Origin: Oscillospiraceae bacterium
GTDB taxonomy: Bacteria > Bacillota > Clostridia > Oscillospirales > Acutalibacteraceae
Assembly: GCA_003526845.1 (NCBI GenBank)
Contig: DPVM01000005.1
Location: forward strand, 207,759 to 271,758
Length of the DNA stretch: 64,000 nucleotides
Reading direction: 5' to 3'
Made by a program: the position numbers and the translations under genes. How positions within the stretch are numbered: position 1 is the stretch's first letter; every line of letters begins with the position of its first letter. Shown here piece after piece: positions 40,822 to 49,972 of this stretch. Below the pieces are notes generated by a model. That model worked only from the letters and a program-made list of their open reading frames with translations. It was not told where the DNA came from and did no database searches.

Positions 40822-42666
40822 TTATGCGGCATCTGTTTGAGCGGTTGTTGTATCGTCAAGTCCGCTGAAATTGCCGGTTAACGAATCGTTATAATGATTT
40901 TCTAAATCTGACAAATCGCCTTCGCCATAGTCAGATGTGTAATCGTCTGTGCCGCCTATGATTTCATCGCCTGTGTTATCATTTTCGTCAAGGTCATAGT
41001 CAAAATCGTAGTCGTTGGTTAAATCGCTGCTGTTATCTTTTGCAAAGTCACTTCGGAATAAATCGCTGAATGGCTTTGAATTTTCACTGCTCGGCTTTTC
41101 ATAGTTCGACATATCGGCTTTATCGCTGAGTGTCAGTTCTGCGTTTTCTTTCAAAAGTTCCTCGCCATCAGAGTGGGAGTCGATTGAAAGCGAATATTTG
41201 TCACCGTCTTTAGCCTCAATTGTTGCGTCAAAATCGTTGCCGTCGATTTTTCCTTTTGCAGTCAACTTGCCGACAATTACATCAACATCTCCGACTTTGC
41301 CGCAGGAAATGTTTTCAAATTTAACCTTGAAATCGTTGGATGTATCCTTGCTGGCGGATACCACAACATCAATTTCGCCGTTGATTGATTTGCTCGTCAC
41401 ATCGGCGGTGTAATCAATGTTCAGTTCGTAATCGTCGTCGTCATTGTATGTGAATTCCAAGCCATTTGATTTTGAATTGATAACAATTTTGTCGGTCAAC
41501 TCGTCATCATAATAAATATTTGCGCCGCGGCTTATAACATTGCCGAAAAGCGAACAACTTACATAAAATTCATAAACGCTCTTGTCGTCGGTGCTTTCCT
41601 GCATTTCCTTTATGCTGTCATCAATTTGCTTGTATGCTTCTTCTTTAAAGGCGTCAACAGTGTCATAATCGCCTGCTAATCCGGTATCAAATGCAACTTT
41701 AAGATAATTGTCAAACGATTCTTTAAAGTGTTTGTTTTCCTTAGCCTGCGACCAAAGTTCCGCAACAAGATTTGCCGCTTCTTCCTCTGTGAGCTTAATT
41801 GTCGTTGTGTTGCAAACGTTTCCGTTTACAACGCCGATTTTTGTTGAAACACAGTCTTTGTCAAGCGCTTTCTTTTCTGTTTCCTTAAGAATTTCGAGAA
41901 TGTCGTTTGCATCAATTGTGCCGTTTAATAAGCTCTCATCGCCGATAATATCTTCAAGGTCAAGATAATATGTGTCATTTTTGCCGGCAGCCTTTTCGTC
42001 TAAAAGCATTGAAGTCAAGTCTGTCGGTGCAGACAATCCGAGTTTTTTGTCGCCGTAGCAAAGCTTGAATGTGTAGTCGCTTTCGCCGTCGGAGAGCTTG
42101 TATGTGCCTACAAATTCCTTGTTGTCATCATCATACGATGCTTTTACAGAGTTTTTGTATGCACTGCCCTCATCGTCGGAATCAAAATCTGCCGAAACGG
42201 TGAAATCGTCAATCTTGAACGCGTCATCAATTGCCTCTGTGTTTACAAGTTTTTCAACCGTTTTGCTTTCTCTCCATAAATAATAGCTGATATTGCCTGC
42301 CGATGCCTTTGCTATGTATTGCCAGCTGAATAATGCCGCAACAAGAATAACAACTATCGCCGTGATAACCGAAATTATAACTGCAAGCTTTTTGTTTTTC
42401 TTTTTCTTCGGCTTTTCGTTTGGCTCCTGCGGTTTGGGCGGTATGTAGTCAATCGGGGTGAAATAAGGATTTTCAGCACCGTATGCCGGCTTTTCATCAA
42501 TCGGCGTTGCTGTCGGCTGTTGAGCAACTTCAAGCGGTTGTTCAACCGGAGCCGGAGCCTCTGCCGCAGTGTTCTCATCAATCGGATGAACGCTTATCGG
42601 CGCGCCGCAATGCTCGCAAAACTTAGAGTTTGGGTCAATCTCTTTTTTACAGTTAGGACATACCAT
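40822..42666 (-). CDS. Zinc-ribbon membrane protein with large extracytoplasmic domain
   Basis: The 614-residue protein begins with a zinc ribbon, CPNCKKEIDPNSKFCEHCG (residues 3-21), passes a Pro/Gln/Glu-rich linker and a Lys-rich stop-transfer stretch, and has one transmembrane helix (LAVIISVITAIVVILVAALF, near residue 94). The remaining ~490 residues should lie outside the cell and are Asp/Ser-rich with repeated beta-type segments. No enzymatic motif is visible. Such proteins are common and uncharacterised in gut Clostridia. AAGGAG precedes ATG 42666. It is downstream of the GPH transporter gene but its role there is unclear. Confidence 0.8.
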   Translation of the reverse strand: MVCPNCKKEIDPNSKFCEHCGAPISVHPIDENTAAEAPAPVEQPLEVAQQPTATPIDEKPAYGAENPYFTPIDYIPPKPQEPNEKPKKKKNKKLAVIISVITAIVVILVAALFSWQYIAKASAGNISYYLWRESKTVEKLVNTEAIDDAFKIDDFTVSADFDSDDEGSAYKNSVKASYDDDNKEFVGTYKLSDGESDYTFKLCYGDKKLGLSAPTDLTSMLLDEKAAGKNDTYYLDLEDIIGDESLLNGTIDANDILEILKETEKKALDKDCVSTKIGVVNGNVCNTTTIKLTEEEAANLVAELWSQAKENKHFKESFDNYLKVAFDTGLAGDYDTVDAFKEEAYKQIDDSIKEMQESTDDKSVYEFYVSCSLFGNVISRGANIYYDDELTDKIVINSKSNGLEFTYNDDDDYELNIDYTADVTSKSINGEIDVVVSASKDTSNDFKVKFENISCGKVGDVDVIVGKLTAKGKIDGNDFDATIEAKDGDKYSLSIDSHSDGEELLKENAELTLSDKADMSNYEKPSSENSKPFSDLFRSDFAKDNSSDLTNDYDFDYDLDENDNTGDEIIGGTDDYTSDYGEGDLSDLENHYNDSLTGNFSGLDDTTTAQTDAA

Positions 42667-42708
42667 ATGTTTTCTCCTTCTTTATTATATAGTGTGTATA
42701 TGCGTGTG

Positions 42709-44238
42709 CTATTCGGCACTCTCGCTCATTTCGTGCATTTTTGCCTGGCGCTTCTCCTCAAGTTCTTTTTGCGCTCTTTCCTTTGTCTTGCCGGTGTAAT
42801 CGTTGAAGAACATAGGAATGATTGTAAGCAAAAATCCGATTGCCGGAACAATTGTTACCAAGGCGATAAGCAGTTTTTGTGTTTCAACCGATTGCTGGAA
42901 GAAAATCTGTCTGCCCGCAACATCAACAAGTGATTTGTCAACAGCCTTGAAGTCCGATCTACCGAGAATTTGACCGAATACGAATGTTGCCACAGCGGCA
43001 TTTACTTTTGAAAGGAAGGTTTGGAATGCAAAGCAAACGCCCTCCTGCCTTTCACCGGTTTTCCATTCGAGGTAATCAACTGCGTCCGCAATGAGCGCAT
43101 AAGTGATTACATTGTATATTCCGAGCGGAAGTCCCATCAAGAACAGGAATACCCAAAGTACATAAATGTTAACCTTTGTGACATCGTGTGCCATTACAAC
43201 ATAGCAAAGTGCGTGAACAACAAGTCCGAATACAGCCGAGCCGATATAGATTTGCTTGAGCGAAAGTTTCTTTCTCATAATCGGGAACAATGCCATTGCA
43301 GGCACCATGCCGACACCGATTGCAACTGTAAGCGTTGTTACAATAGTTCCGCGCGGAATCCAGAAATCATATGCTGCCTTTGCGTCAACATTGTCAACAA
43401 GCAACTTTTGTGCACCCGGCAAAAAGTCCTTGAATATTTGTGTGAAATCCGTATAGTTTTGAATGATAATGTAGTTGCCGATGTAGTCTGCGCATTGGTT
43501 TGCCGTTACCATTGTCGAGCCGAGTACAGCCGCAAAAATAACGATGATGAGAAGCTTGTTTTTGCCCAAAACAACAAATGTTTCTTTGAATGACGGAGTG
43601 TGGTCCATCTTCGGTACTCTTTCTTTTGATACAAAGAAAATGAGGATTGAAAGCGCACATCCGAGAACGGCAAAAATTACGCCGCCGAGGAAAAAGCCCT
43701 TTGTATATCCCAAATTGCTCTGATAAAGAATAGGTACAAGAAGTGCCGGCAAAATTCCGCCGAAAGTTGAGCCTAAACGAGCTGTTGAGATAAACGATGT
43801 TCTCTCACTTTCAAGCGGAGTGATTACAGATGAAAGTCCCCAGAACGGAACATCCTGAACGGTGAATGCGACACCCCAAAGAATGTATGTTACAAGTGCC
43901 CATACAAACGCCGCCGTAGAACCTGCCTCAAACGGAGCAGTGAAAAGCAAAATTGTGCAAATTGCAATCGGAATCGGTGCAAAAAGCAAATACGGTCTCA
44001 TTTTGCCCCATTTTGACTTTGTTCTGTCAACTATCATACCCATAACCGGGTCATTGAGTGCGTCAAAAATTCTGCCTATAAGAATGATTGTTGTGCCTTG
44101 ACTCAATGTCAAGCCTGCACCGTTTTGGAAGAACACAAGGGTGAACATAGACATAAGTGTGTATATTCCCGAGCGTCCGAAAGCGCCTACGGTAAAGCAT
44201 ATGCGCTCTTTCATTGTTAAATATTTCTTTTGTTCCAC
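42709..44238 (-). CDS. GPH-family sugar:cation symporter (MFS), sulfatase-linked
   Basis: The 509-residue membrane protein has the GPH signature FDALNDPVMGMIVDRTKSKWGKMRPYLLF near residue 53 and DAVDYLEWKTGERQEGVCFAFQTFLSK near 387. It begins with GTG directly after the sulfatase stop (no gap), so the two are translationally coupled. It probably imports the desulfated or sulfated glycoside on which the sulfatase acts. It resembles the 34634 transporter only in family; substrates probably differ. Confidence 0.92.
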   Translation of the reverse strand: MEQKKYLTMKERICFTVGAFGRSGIYTLMSMFTLVFFQNGAGLTLSQGTTIILIGRIFDALNDPVMGMIVDRTKSKWGKMRPYLLFAPIPIAICTILLFTAPFEAGSTAAFVWALVTYILWGVAFTVQDVPFWGLSSVITPLESERTSFISTARLGSTFGGILPALLVPILYQSNLGYTKGFFLGGVIFAVLGCALSILIFFVSKERVPKMDHTPSFKETFVVLGKNKLLIIVIFAAVLGSTMVTANQCADYIGNYIIIQNYTDFTQIFKDFLPGAQKLLVDNVDAKAAYDFWIPRGTIVTTLTVAIGVGMVPAMALFPIMRKKLSLKQIYIGSAVFGLVVHALCYVVMAHDVTKVNIYVLWVFLFLMGLPLGIYNVITYALIADAVDYLEWKTGERQEGVCFAFQTFLSKVNAAVATFVFGQILGRSDFKAVDKSLVDVAGRQIFFQQSVETQKLLIALVTIVPAIGFLLTIIPMFFNDYTGKTKERAQKELEEKRQAKMHEMSESAE

Positions 44239-45564
44239 TTATTTTTTCCTCACTTTCAATGCATGCAAAATTATCGGATTTTCCTCGTCTGCATTTGTCA
44301 TTTGTTCCTTGAGCAGATATTTCAACTCTCGGCGCACATTTGCGTATCTCGGGTCCTTTACAAGATTGTGCATCTCGTATGGGTCCTTTTCGAGGTCGTA
44401 CAAATAGCTTTCCATATATATTCTCGAGCGCGAATGAACATATCCCGTTATCGCCGCGTCGCGAACTTCGTATTTGAAACGGTCAGTTCTTATCGCTCTT
44501 GAATTTGATGCCTCGCTGATTTGCATAAATACGCATTTGCGCTCCATTTTCGGGTCTTTAACCTGTTTTGTGAGGTCAATGCCCATATATGACGGCGGAA
44601 TAGGTAAGCCCGCCATTGAAAGCAATGTCGGCGGAATATCGATAAGCGATGTCAGCCTTGTGTCAGACTTGCCGCCTACAAAATCACCGCCTCTGATAAT
44701 AAGCGGTGTGTGAGTTGCGCTGTCCTGACACGCACGCTTGTATTCAAGGTTTCTTGTCTTGAAATGCGAGCCGTGGTCGCTTGAATAAATAATGATTGTG
44801 TCATCGTATATTCCGAGTTCTTTCAGCTTGTCAACAAGCCTTCCTACATTGTAGTCAAGCCTGTTGATTGCCGAAATATAGTCGGGGTACATTTCGTTAT
44901 AATCACCTTTTAGGAATGATAAATCTTTCGGGATAGGGTAATCCTTGTATTGTTCAACCGTTTCCTTATATCCCTCGTATGTATGGTGGTCATTTTGATG
45001 GTGCGGCTCAAGTTGGCTCACAAACATGAAAAACGGCTTGTCTTTGTCCCTGTTTTCAAGAAATTCAAGTGCAAAATCGTTTATACAGTCTGCTCTGTAT
45101 CCCTTGAAATCAATTTTGTTGCCGTCGCCGTCAAACACATATCCGTCATAGCCGTGCGATGTAAATTCAAGCACATCTGCAGCACGCCAGTATTGGTATT
45201 CGCCCTGCTTTTCTTTCGGCACTGCCGTTTTTTCGCAGTGTGTGCCGATGTTCGGCAGCCTGTCCGATGCCAAGTGCCACTTGCCGATATAGGCGGTCTG
45301 ATAGCCGCCTCTGTTAAAATAGTGTGCAAGCGGAACAATGCTTTTCGGAAGCGGAACTCCGTTCCAATAGCATCCGCACTGCGTAGCGTAAACGCCTGTT
45401 TGCAGGCACGCCCTTGCAGGACCGCACACCGGCTGACATGTAAAGTTGTTTTCAAACTTTACGCCCTCTGACGCAAGTTGCATCAGATTCGGTGTTACTT
45501 TTTCATTTACAGTGTCCCATCTCTGTTGGTCACTGAAATAAAAAATTATGTTTTTCTTTTTCAT
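44239..45564 (-). CDS. Sulfatase (type I, Cys-type)
   Basis: The 441-residue protein is a formylglycine-dependent sulfatase. It starts with the metal-binding FYFSDQQRWD, has the C-x-P-x-R modification motif in CGPARACLQTG near residue 48, HHQNDHHTYEG near 183, and IIYSSDHGSHFKTR near 259. The motif cysteine must be oxidised by a radical SAM maturase (anSME), which is not in this window. No signal peptide is visible, so it may act in the cytosol on imported sulfated sugars. It lies between a TauE/SafE permease and a GPH transporter in the same orientation. Confidence 0.94.
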   Translation of the reverse strand: MKKKNIIFYFSDQQRWDTVNEKVTPNLMQLASEGVKFENNFTCQPVCGPARACLQTGVYATQCGCYWNGVPLPKSIVPLAHYFNRGGYQTAYIGKWHLASDRLPNIGTHCEKTAVPKEKQGEYQYWRAADVLEFTSHGYDGYVFDGDGNKIDFKGYRADCINDFALEFLENRDKDKPFFMFVSQLEPHHQNDHHTYEGYKETVEQYKDYPIPKDLSFLKGDYNEMYPDYISAINRLDYNVGRLVDKLKELGIYDDTIIIYSSDHGSHFKTRNLEYKRACQDSATHTPLIIRGGDFVGGKSDTRLTSLIDIPPTLLSMAGLPIPPSYMGIDLTKQVKDPKMERKCVFMQISEASNSRAIRTDRFKYEVRDAAITGYVHSRSRIYMESYLYDLEKDPYEMHNLVKDPRYANVRRELKYLLKEQMTNADEENPIILHALKVRKK

Positions 45565-45624
45565 TTCGGCTCCTTTTTAGTGATTATATTAAATTAAACC
45601 CGAATATTACGGATTGTTTATTTT

Positions 45625-46407
45625 TTAAGCCGCCAAGCCGCTTACTCCGTTGTAGAAGTTAACAACCGCAATTGCGGCAACAACAACCGTGAAAATTGTT
45701 TTTATCGTCTTTTCGTTTCCTTTTTTGTTTGCTTTCGCACCCAAAATTCCGCCGCAAACGGCGCATACAACAGCAGCAATTATCATCACGGCGTCAACAT
45801 GCGGCACAGTGCCCGATATTACCGTGGAAATAAGTTTTGACAGCTGGCTGAAAAATATTGTTCCTACGCTGTAAACTGCGGCCTCTTTCATCGTCATCGA
45901 GAAGAAAAATACCAAAAACGCAACATTAATCGGTCCGCCGCCTACACCCAAAAACGATGCTATCGAGCCGAGTGCAAAGCCAACGGCAACAACAGCAATC
46001 GGATTTTTGATGTTGAGGCTTTTTGCGTTTTTCAAATTTATGTATATAACGGAAACAACAAGAAATACTCCGAGTATTAATCCCTGAATTCCCTTAAGCC
46101 TTTCGTTGTCAAATCGGTTAAGCAACAGTTCAAATATTTTAGTTCCGAAAATACCGCCCGTAACCGCTCCGATTGAAATTGTGATTATCAGTTTGAAATT
46201 GATTTTTGTTTTTGCTTTTATGTGTTGCGCCGTCGAGCTTATGCTCATTGCAAAAACGGCACACGATGATACAAAATTTACAACATCAATAGGTGATTTG
46301 CCGATTAAATCGAGCAGCGGCTTTATTACAACTCCGCCGCCGAGTCCGACAAACGCGCCCAAAAATGTTGCCGCGATTATAATAAGTCCGTAAATAACAG
46401 TTAACAC
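45625..46407 (-). CDS. TauE/SafE-family sulfite or sulfonate exporter-type permease
   Basis: The 260-residue protein has about eight hydrophobic helices and the TauE/SafE repeat pattern: FLGAFVGLGGGVVIKPLL near residue 17 and GSIASFLGVGGGPINVAFLVFFF near 146. Members export sulfite, sulfoacetate or other organosulfur anions. It starts with GTG, 8 nt after GGAGG. It precedes the sulfatase by ~60 bp in the same orientation, so export of the sulfate or sulfite released from glycans is a reasonable inference. Confidence 0.88.
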   Translation of the reverse strand: MLTVIYGLIIIAATFLGAFVGLGGGVVIKPLLDLIGKSPIDVVNFVSSCAVFAMSISSTAQHIKAKTKINFKLIITISIGAVTGGIFGTKIFELLLNRFDNERLKGIQGLILGVFLVVSVIYINLKNAKSLNIKNPIAVVAVGFALGSIASFLGVGGGPINVAFLVFFFSMTMKEAAVYSVGTIFFSQLSKLISTVISGTVPHVDAVMIIAAVVCAVCGGILGAKANKKGNEKTIKTIFTVVVAAIAVVNFYNGVSGLAA

Positions 46408-46460
46408 AGTCTGTGCCTCCGCTCTCTTTAGAGTATTTTTAATTATATCATATTAGGGTA

Positions 46461-47510
46461 TTAAACGCAATAAAAATTGCTTTCCCAAGCAGGTATATAT
46501 TTTGAGTGTCTGAAGTAAATTGTATAGTTTTCACAAAGTTCGAGTATTTTTATCGGCAAAGCATACAAATCCTCATTTCGATGATATGCGCAAACATAAA
46601 GTTTCGGCTTGTATTTCGTGATTGTTCTTTCAAGCCCCTCAAGTGCTTTCATCTCACTGCCCTCAATGTCCATTTTTATAAATGTCGCAGGGATTTCAAG
46701 CGAATCAATCGCTTTTACCTTAACACTTACTCCCTCTGCCGAAAGTTTGGAGTTTCGACCTGCCTTTGTCGAAAAAATAAGCGTGTCGTCCTTGTTCCAT
46801 GCGCCCATATTAAAACAGCTGATATTTTTCATTGAGTCCGTGTTTTTTAACAGTTTTTTGTAGTTTTTTGCATCGGGTTCAAACGCCGTTATGTGCTTGT
46901 ACTTACCGCCTGTAGCATTGCAAAATTCGCGGATTGTGTCGCCGTCGTATGCACCCAAATCGATTATTTCTTCATCATCGCCGAGCTTTAAAATATCGCT
47001 GTATATTTTGTCTTTGTCGGCAAACGATGACAGCAGATATTTGATTTTTCCGCTCACTTTAAAGTTTAAAATGTCGAGATAAACGCGTTTGCTCTCCTCG
47101 TCGGCAAGTCTGTTGTAAACAAAATCGAATTTTTCGTCATTTTCTTCAACAAATTCTCTCGAAAACAATCCGCCGCCGGCAACAGGTACATCCGGCGCGA
47201 AAACAGTGTGCTCACTGTCTATTATCTCGATGTGCTCAATCACGCTGTCAATGTGACTCGCAAAGCAAAGCACAACATTAAAATCATCGTATTTTTCGCA
47301 AATTTCGCTGTATTTATGCACCTTGTAGCCCCTGAACGAGTGGCCGCGCACAAATTCGTCACTTGCAAATAAGTCGCTCACCTCAATGCCGTATTGTGCA
47401 AGAGTGTCCATTATCTTTTCTGCGCCCAAGCCCATTCCGTAAAGCACAACGGGCTTGTTGTCATTCTTCAAAATATCCCAAACATTTTGCTCTTTGATTT
47501 TTTCAATCAT
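46461..47510 (-). CDS. FkbM-family methyltransferase with N-terminal extension
   Basis: The C-terminal half contains a SAM-binding motif I (EIIDLGAYDGDTIREF near residue 183) and FIKMDIEGSEMKALEGLERT near 274, the FkbM signature with a conserved D-x-E. The N-terminal ~140 residues (KPVVLYGMGLGAEKIMDTLAQYGIEV) look like a Rossmann-type domain, as in related surface-polysaccharide methyltransferases. It probably O-methylates a sugar or lipid-linked product. A TTG lies 6 nt upstream of ATG 47510; both are reachable from GAGG, so the start is uncertain by two codons. Confidence 0.88.
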   Translation of the reverse strand: MIEKIKEQNVWDILKNDNKPVVLYGMGLGAEKIMDTLAQYGIEVSDLFASDEFVRGHSFRGYKVHKYSEICEKYDDFNVVLCFASHIDSVIEHIEIIDSEHTVFAPDVPVAGGGLFSREFVEENDEKFDFVYNRLADEESKRVYLDILNFKVSGKIKYLLSSFADKDKIYSDILKLGDDEEIIDLGAYDGDTIREFCNATGGKYKHITAFEPDAKNYKKLLKNTDSMKNISCFNMGAWNKDDTLIFSTKAGRNSKLSAEGVSVKVKAIDSLEIPATFIKMDIEGSEMKALEGLERTITKYKPKLYVCAYHRNEDLYALPIKILELCENYTIYFRHSKYIPAWESNFYCV

Positions 47511-47572
47511 ATTCAATATTTCCTCGGAAAATAAAAAATTTCTGTATTTGATTTTAACATATTTCTCACCAC

Positions 47573-47601
47573 TTTACAAATTAAAAAAAATATTATATAA
47601 T
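47573..47601 (+). promoter_or_regulatory. Promoter of the corC-phoH-ybeY-era operon
   Basis: TTTACA (47573-47578), a 17-bp spacer and TATAAT (47596-47601), 39 bp upstream of the corC-like start. Confidence 0.7.
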
Positions 47602-47639
47602 ATTGTCTTAATAAAATTACATTGGAGGTTTGTGCCTAA

Positions 47640-48464
47640 ATGGGCTCAGGTGGTCTGAAACGCTTTTTTAAAAAAGAAAATTCCACAACGGAGGAAGAAA
47701 TCAAACAGCTTGTCGATGACGATAACGGCGAGCTTGAAATGTCGCAACGCGAAATGATAAACAAGGTTTTCGAGTTTGATGACACTACGGCAGGCGATAT
47801 TATGACGCACAGAACGGATATTATCGCCGTTGAGGATGATAAAAATATTATGGATGTCGTAAAAGCGGCTATTGATGAGGGCTTTTCGAGAATACCGATT
47901 TTCCACGAGGATTTAGATAATATTTTGGGAATAATTTATGTTAAAGACCTGCTTAAATTTGTGGGCTGCGAAATCTCAAAGGACGAGGATATTAAGGCAT
48001 ATATCCGCGAACCGCTCTATGTCCCCGAAACAATACCGTGCGGCAGACTTTTTGAAAAAATGACCGACACACGAATTCAACTTGCCATTGTTGTTGACGA
48101 ATACGGCGGCACAGCAGGATTGGTGACAATCGAAGATATTATCGAGGAACTTGTCGGCGATATAGAGGACGAGTATGACGAGGAAGACGAAAGCATCCAA
48201 AAGCTCGACGAAAATACATATATTTTCGAGGGTGTTACGGATATTGAGGATGTTGAGAATGCGCTGGGAATTTCGTTTCCCGAGGGTGATTACGACACAC
48301 TTGCAGGTTTCGTTATCAGCCGCCTCGGCTTTGTTCCCACTCAAAACGATGTTGATGCCGTTGTCGATTATTCCGGCGTTGTGTTCACCGTTTTGGAGGT
48401 TGAGGACAGAAGAATAGAAAAAATTAAAGCGTCAAAATCACCGACGCTTTCGGAGAACGATTAA
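47640..48464 (+). CDS. corC: CBS-domain CorC/HlyC-type protein (YbeX-like)
   Basis: The 274-residue cytosolic protein has two CBS domains (AGDIMTHRTDIIAVEDD near residue 51 and EPLYVPETIPCGRLFEKM near 122) and a C-terminal CorC_HlyC domain (TLAGFVISRLGFVPTQND near 219), without the transmembrane DUF21 domain. This is the YbeX/CorC form, linked to magnesium homeostasis and ribosome maturation. In many bacteria ybeX, phoH (ybeZ) and ybeY are adjacent, as here. GGAGG precedes the ATG. Confidence 0.9.
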   Translation: MGSGGLKRFFKKENSTTEEEIKQLVDDDNGELEMSQREMINKVFEFDDTTAGDIMTHRTDIIAVEDDKNIMDVVKAAIDEGFSRIPIFHEDLDNILGIIYVKDLLKFVGCEISKDEDIKAYIREPLYVPETIPCGRLFEKMTDTRIQLAIVVDEYGGTAGLVTIEDIIEELVGDIEDEYDEEDESIQKLDENTYIFEGVTDIEDVENALGISFPEGDYDTLAGFVISRLGFVPTQNDVDAVVDYSGVVFTVLEVEDRRIEKIKASKSPTLSEND

Positions 48465-48467
48465 TTT

Positions 48468-49466
48468 ATGATAGAACAGATTATTACATTTGAAGCAATG
48501 GAGCAGGCGGTTTCGCTTTTCGGTTCGTTTGACGAAAACATAAGAATGATTGAAAAAGAATACAATGTTTCTATCGTTTCGCGAGGCTCCGATTTAAAAA
48601 TTATGGGCGATGCAGAAAATGTTTCACGCGCCGTAAGAGCCGTCAATTCATTGCTCACACTTATAAATAAGGGCGAAACGCTGTCGGAGCAGAATGTCCG
48701 CTATGTTCTCTCTCTTGTCAATGAGGGCAATGAGGACAAACTTTCCGCAATGACAACCGATTCAATCTGCATAACTGCAAAGGGCAGACTGGTCAAGCCG
48801 AAAACTCTCGGTCAGAAAAAATACACCCAAGCGATTGATAACAATACAATCACATTCGGCGTCGGTCCTGCCGGCACAGGCAAAACTTATCTTGCGGTTG
48901 CAATGGCTGTTACCGCATTTCGTGCCAAGGAGGTCAATCGAATTATTTTGACCCGACCCGCAGTTGAAGCAGGCGAAAAACTCGGCTTTCTTCCGGGCGA
49001 TTTGCAAAGCAAGGTCGACCCTTATTTGCGCCCGCTTTACGACGCATTGTTCGATATGCTCGGTGCGGAGAATTTTCAACGCTATCAGGAGCGCGGCGCT
49101 ATTGAGGTTGCTCCGCTTGCGTATATGCGCGGCAGAACACTTGACGACAGCTTTATAATATTAGATGAGGCACAAAATACAACGCCCGAGCAGATGAAAA
49201 TGTTTTTGACCCGTCTCGGCTTTCGCTCAAAAATGGTTGTCACCGGCGATATTACTCAAATCGACCTGCCTGACGGCAAGCAGTCGGGTTTGAAAAAGGT
49301 GCTCAATATATTGAAAAATGTCAATGATATAGAAATCGTCAAATTCAATCACAAGGATGTTGTTCGCCACAGACTTGTGCAGGATATAATCAATGCGTAT
49401 GAAAAATACGAAAACAGTGTTCAAAACAACAAAAATGTTCAGAATAATAAAGGAGAGGGTAGATAG
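48468..49466 (+). CDS. phoH: PhoH-family ATPase (YbeZ-like)
   Basis: The 332-residue protein has a P-loop, GPAGTGKTYLAVAMAV, near residue 130, RPAVEAGEKLGFLPGDLQSKVDPYLRPLYD near 162, and Walker B IILDEAQNTTPEQMK near 228, all diagnostic of PhoH. It is a cytosolic RNA-associated helicase-like ATPase that works with YbeY in rRNA processing. It lies 3 bp after corC and 2 bp before ybeY, so the three are one transcription unit. Confidence 0.95.
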   Translation: MIEQIITFEAMEQAVSLFGSFDENIRMIEKEYNVSIVSRGSDLKIMGDAENVSRAVRAVNSLLTLINKGETLSEQNVRYVLSLVNEGNEDKLSAMTTDSICITAKGRLVKPKTLGQKKYTQAIDNNTITFGVGPAGTGKTYLAVAMAVTAFRAKEVNRIILTRPAVEAGEKLGFLPGDLQSKVDPYLRPLYDALFDMLGAENFQRYQERGAIEVAPLAYMRGRTLDDSFIILDEAQNTTPEQMKMFLTRLGFRSKMVVTGDITQIDLPDGKQSGLKKVLNILKNVNDIEIVKFNHKDVVRHRLVQDIINAYEKYENSVQNNKNVQNNKGEGR

Positions 49467-49468
49467 TT

Positions 49469-49972
49469 ATGGATAAGGTAAAGGTTATAATCTCCAACGA
49501 GCAAAAGGAGGTCGCTGTTCCCACAGGAATAAGGCTCCTCATTCGCCGTTGTTGTCACGCTGTCTTGCAGGAAGAAGATTTTCACGATAACGCCGAGGTA
49601 AGCGTTTCTTTCGTAAACAACGAGCAGATTCACGAACTTAATAAAAAATACAGAAATGTTGACAGAGAAACGGATGTCCTCAGCTTTCCGCTCGGCGAAA
49701 ACGGGGAGTATGATACAAACCTCGACACAGGCGCAAAACTTTTGGGCGATATTGTTATCAGCGTTCCGAAAGCAATGGAGCAGGCAAATCTCTACAACCA
49801 TTCGCTTCAAAGAGAAATCGGCTTTTTAACAGTTCATTCAATGCTTCACCTCTTGGGCTATGACCATGAAAAGGGCGGCATCGAAGAGGTACATATGCGT
49901 GAAAAGGAAGAAACAGTTTTGACAAAAATCGGACTTAAACGCGACAACAGCTATTATATGGGAGACGAGTAA
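49469..49972 (+). CDS. ybeY: Endoribonuclease YbeY
   Basis: YbeY is a single-strand metallo-endoribonuclease that trims the 3' end of 16S rRNA and takes part in ribosome quality control. The 167-residue protein carries the zinc-binding motif H-x3-H-x5-H in VHSMLHLLGYDHE near residue 125, with the family segment NRDxETDVLSFPL near 65 (here RNVDRETDVLSFPLGE). Length is typical. Its stop overlaps the era start (TAATG). Confidence 0.96.
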   Translation: MDKVKVIISNEQKEVAVPTGIRLLIRRCCHAVLQEEDFHDNAEVSVSFVNNEQIHELNKKYRNVDRETDVLSFPLGENGEYDTNLDTGAKLLGDIVISVPKAMEQANLYNHSLQREIGFLTVHSMLHLLGYDHEKGGIEEVHMREKEETVLTKIGLKRDNSYYMGDE

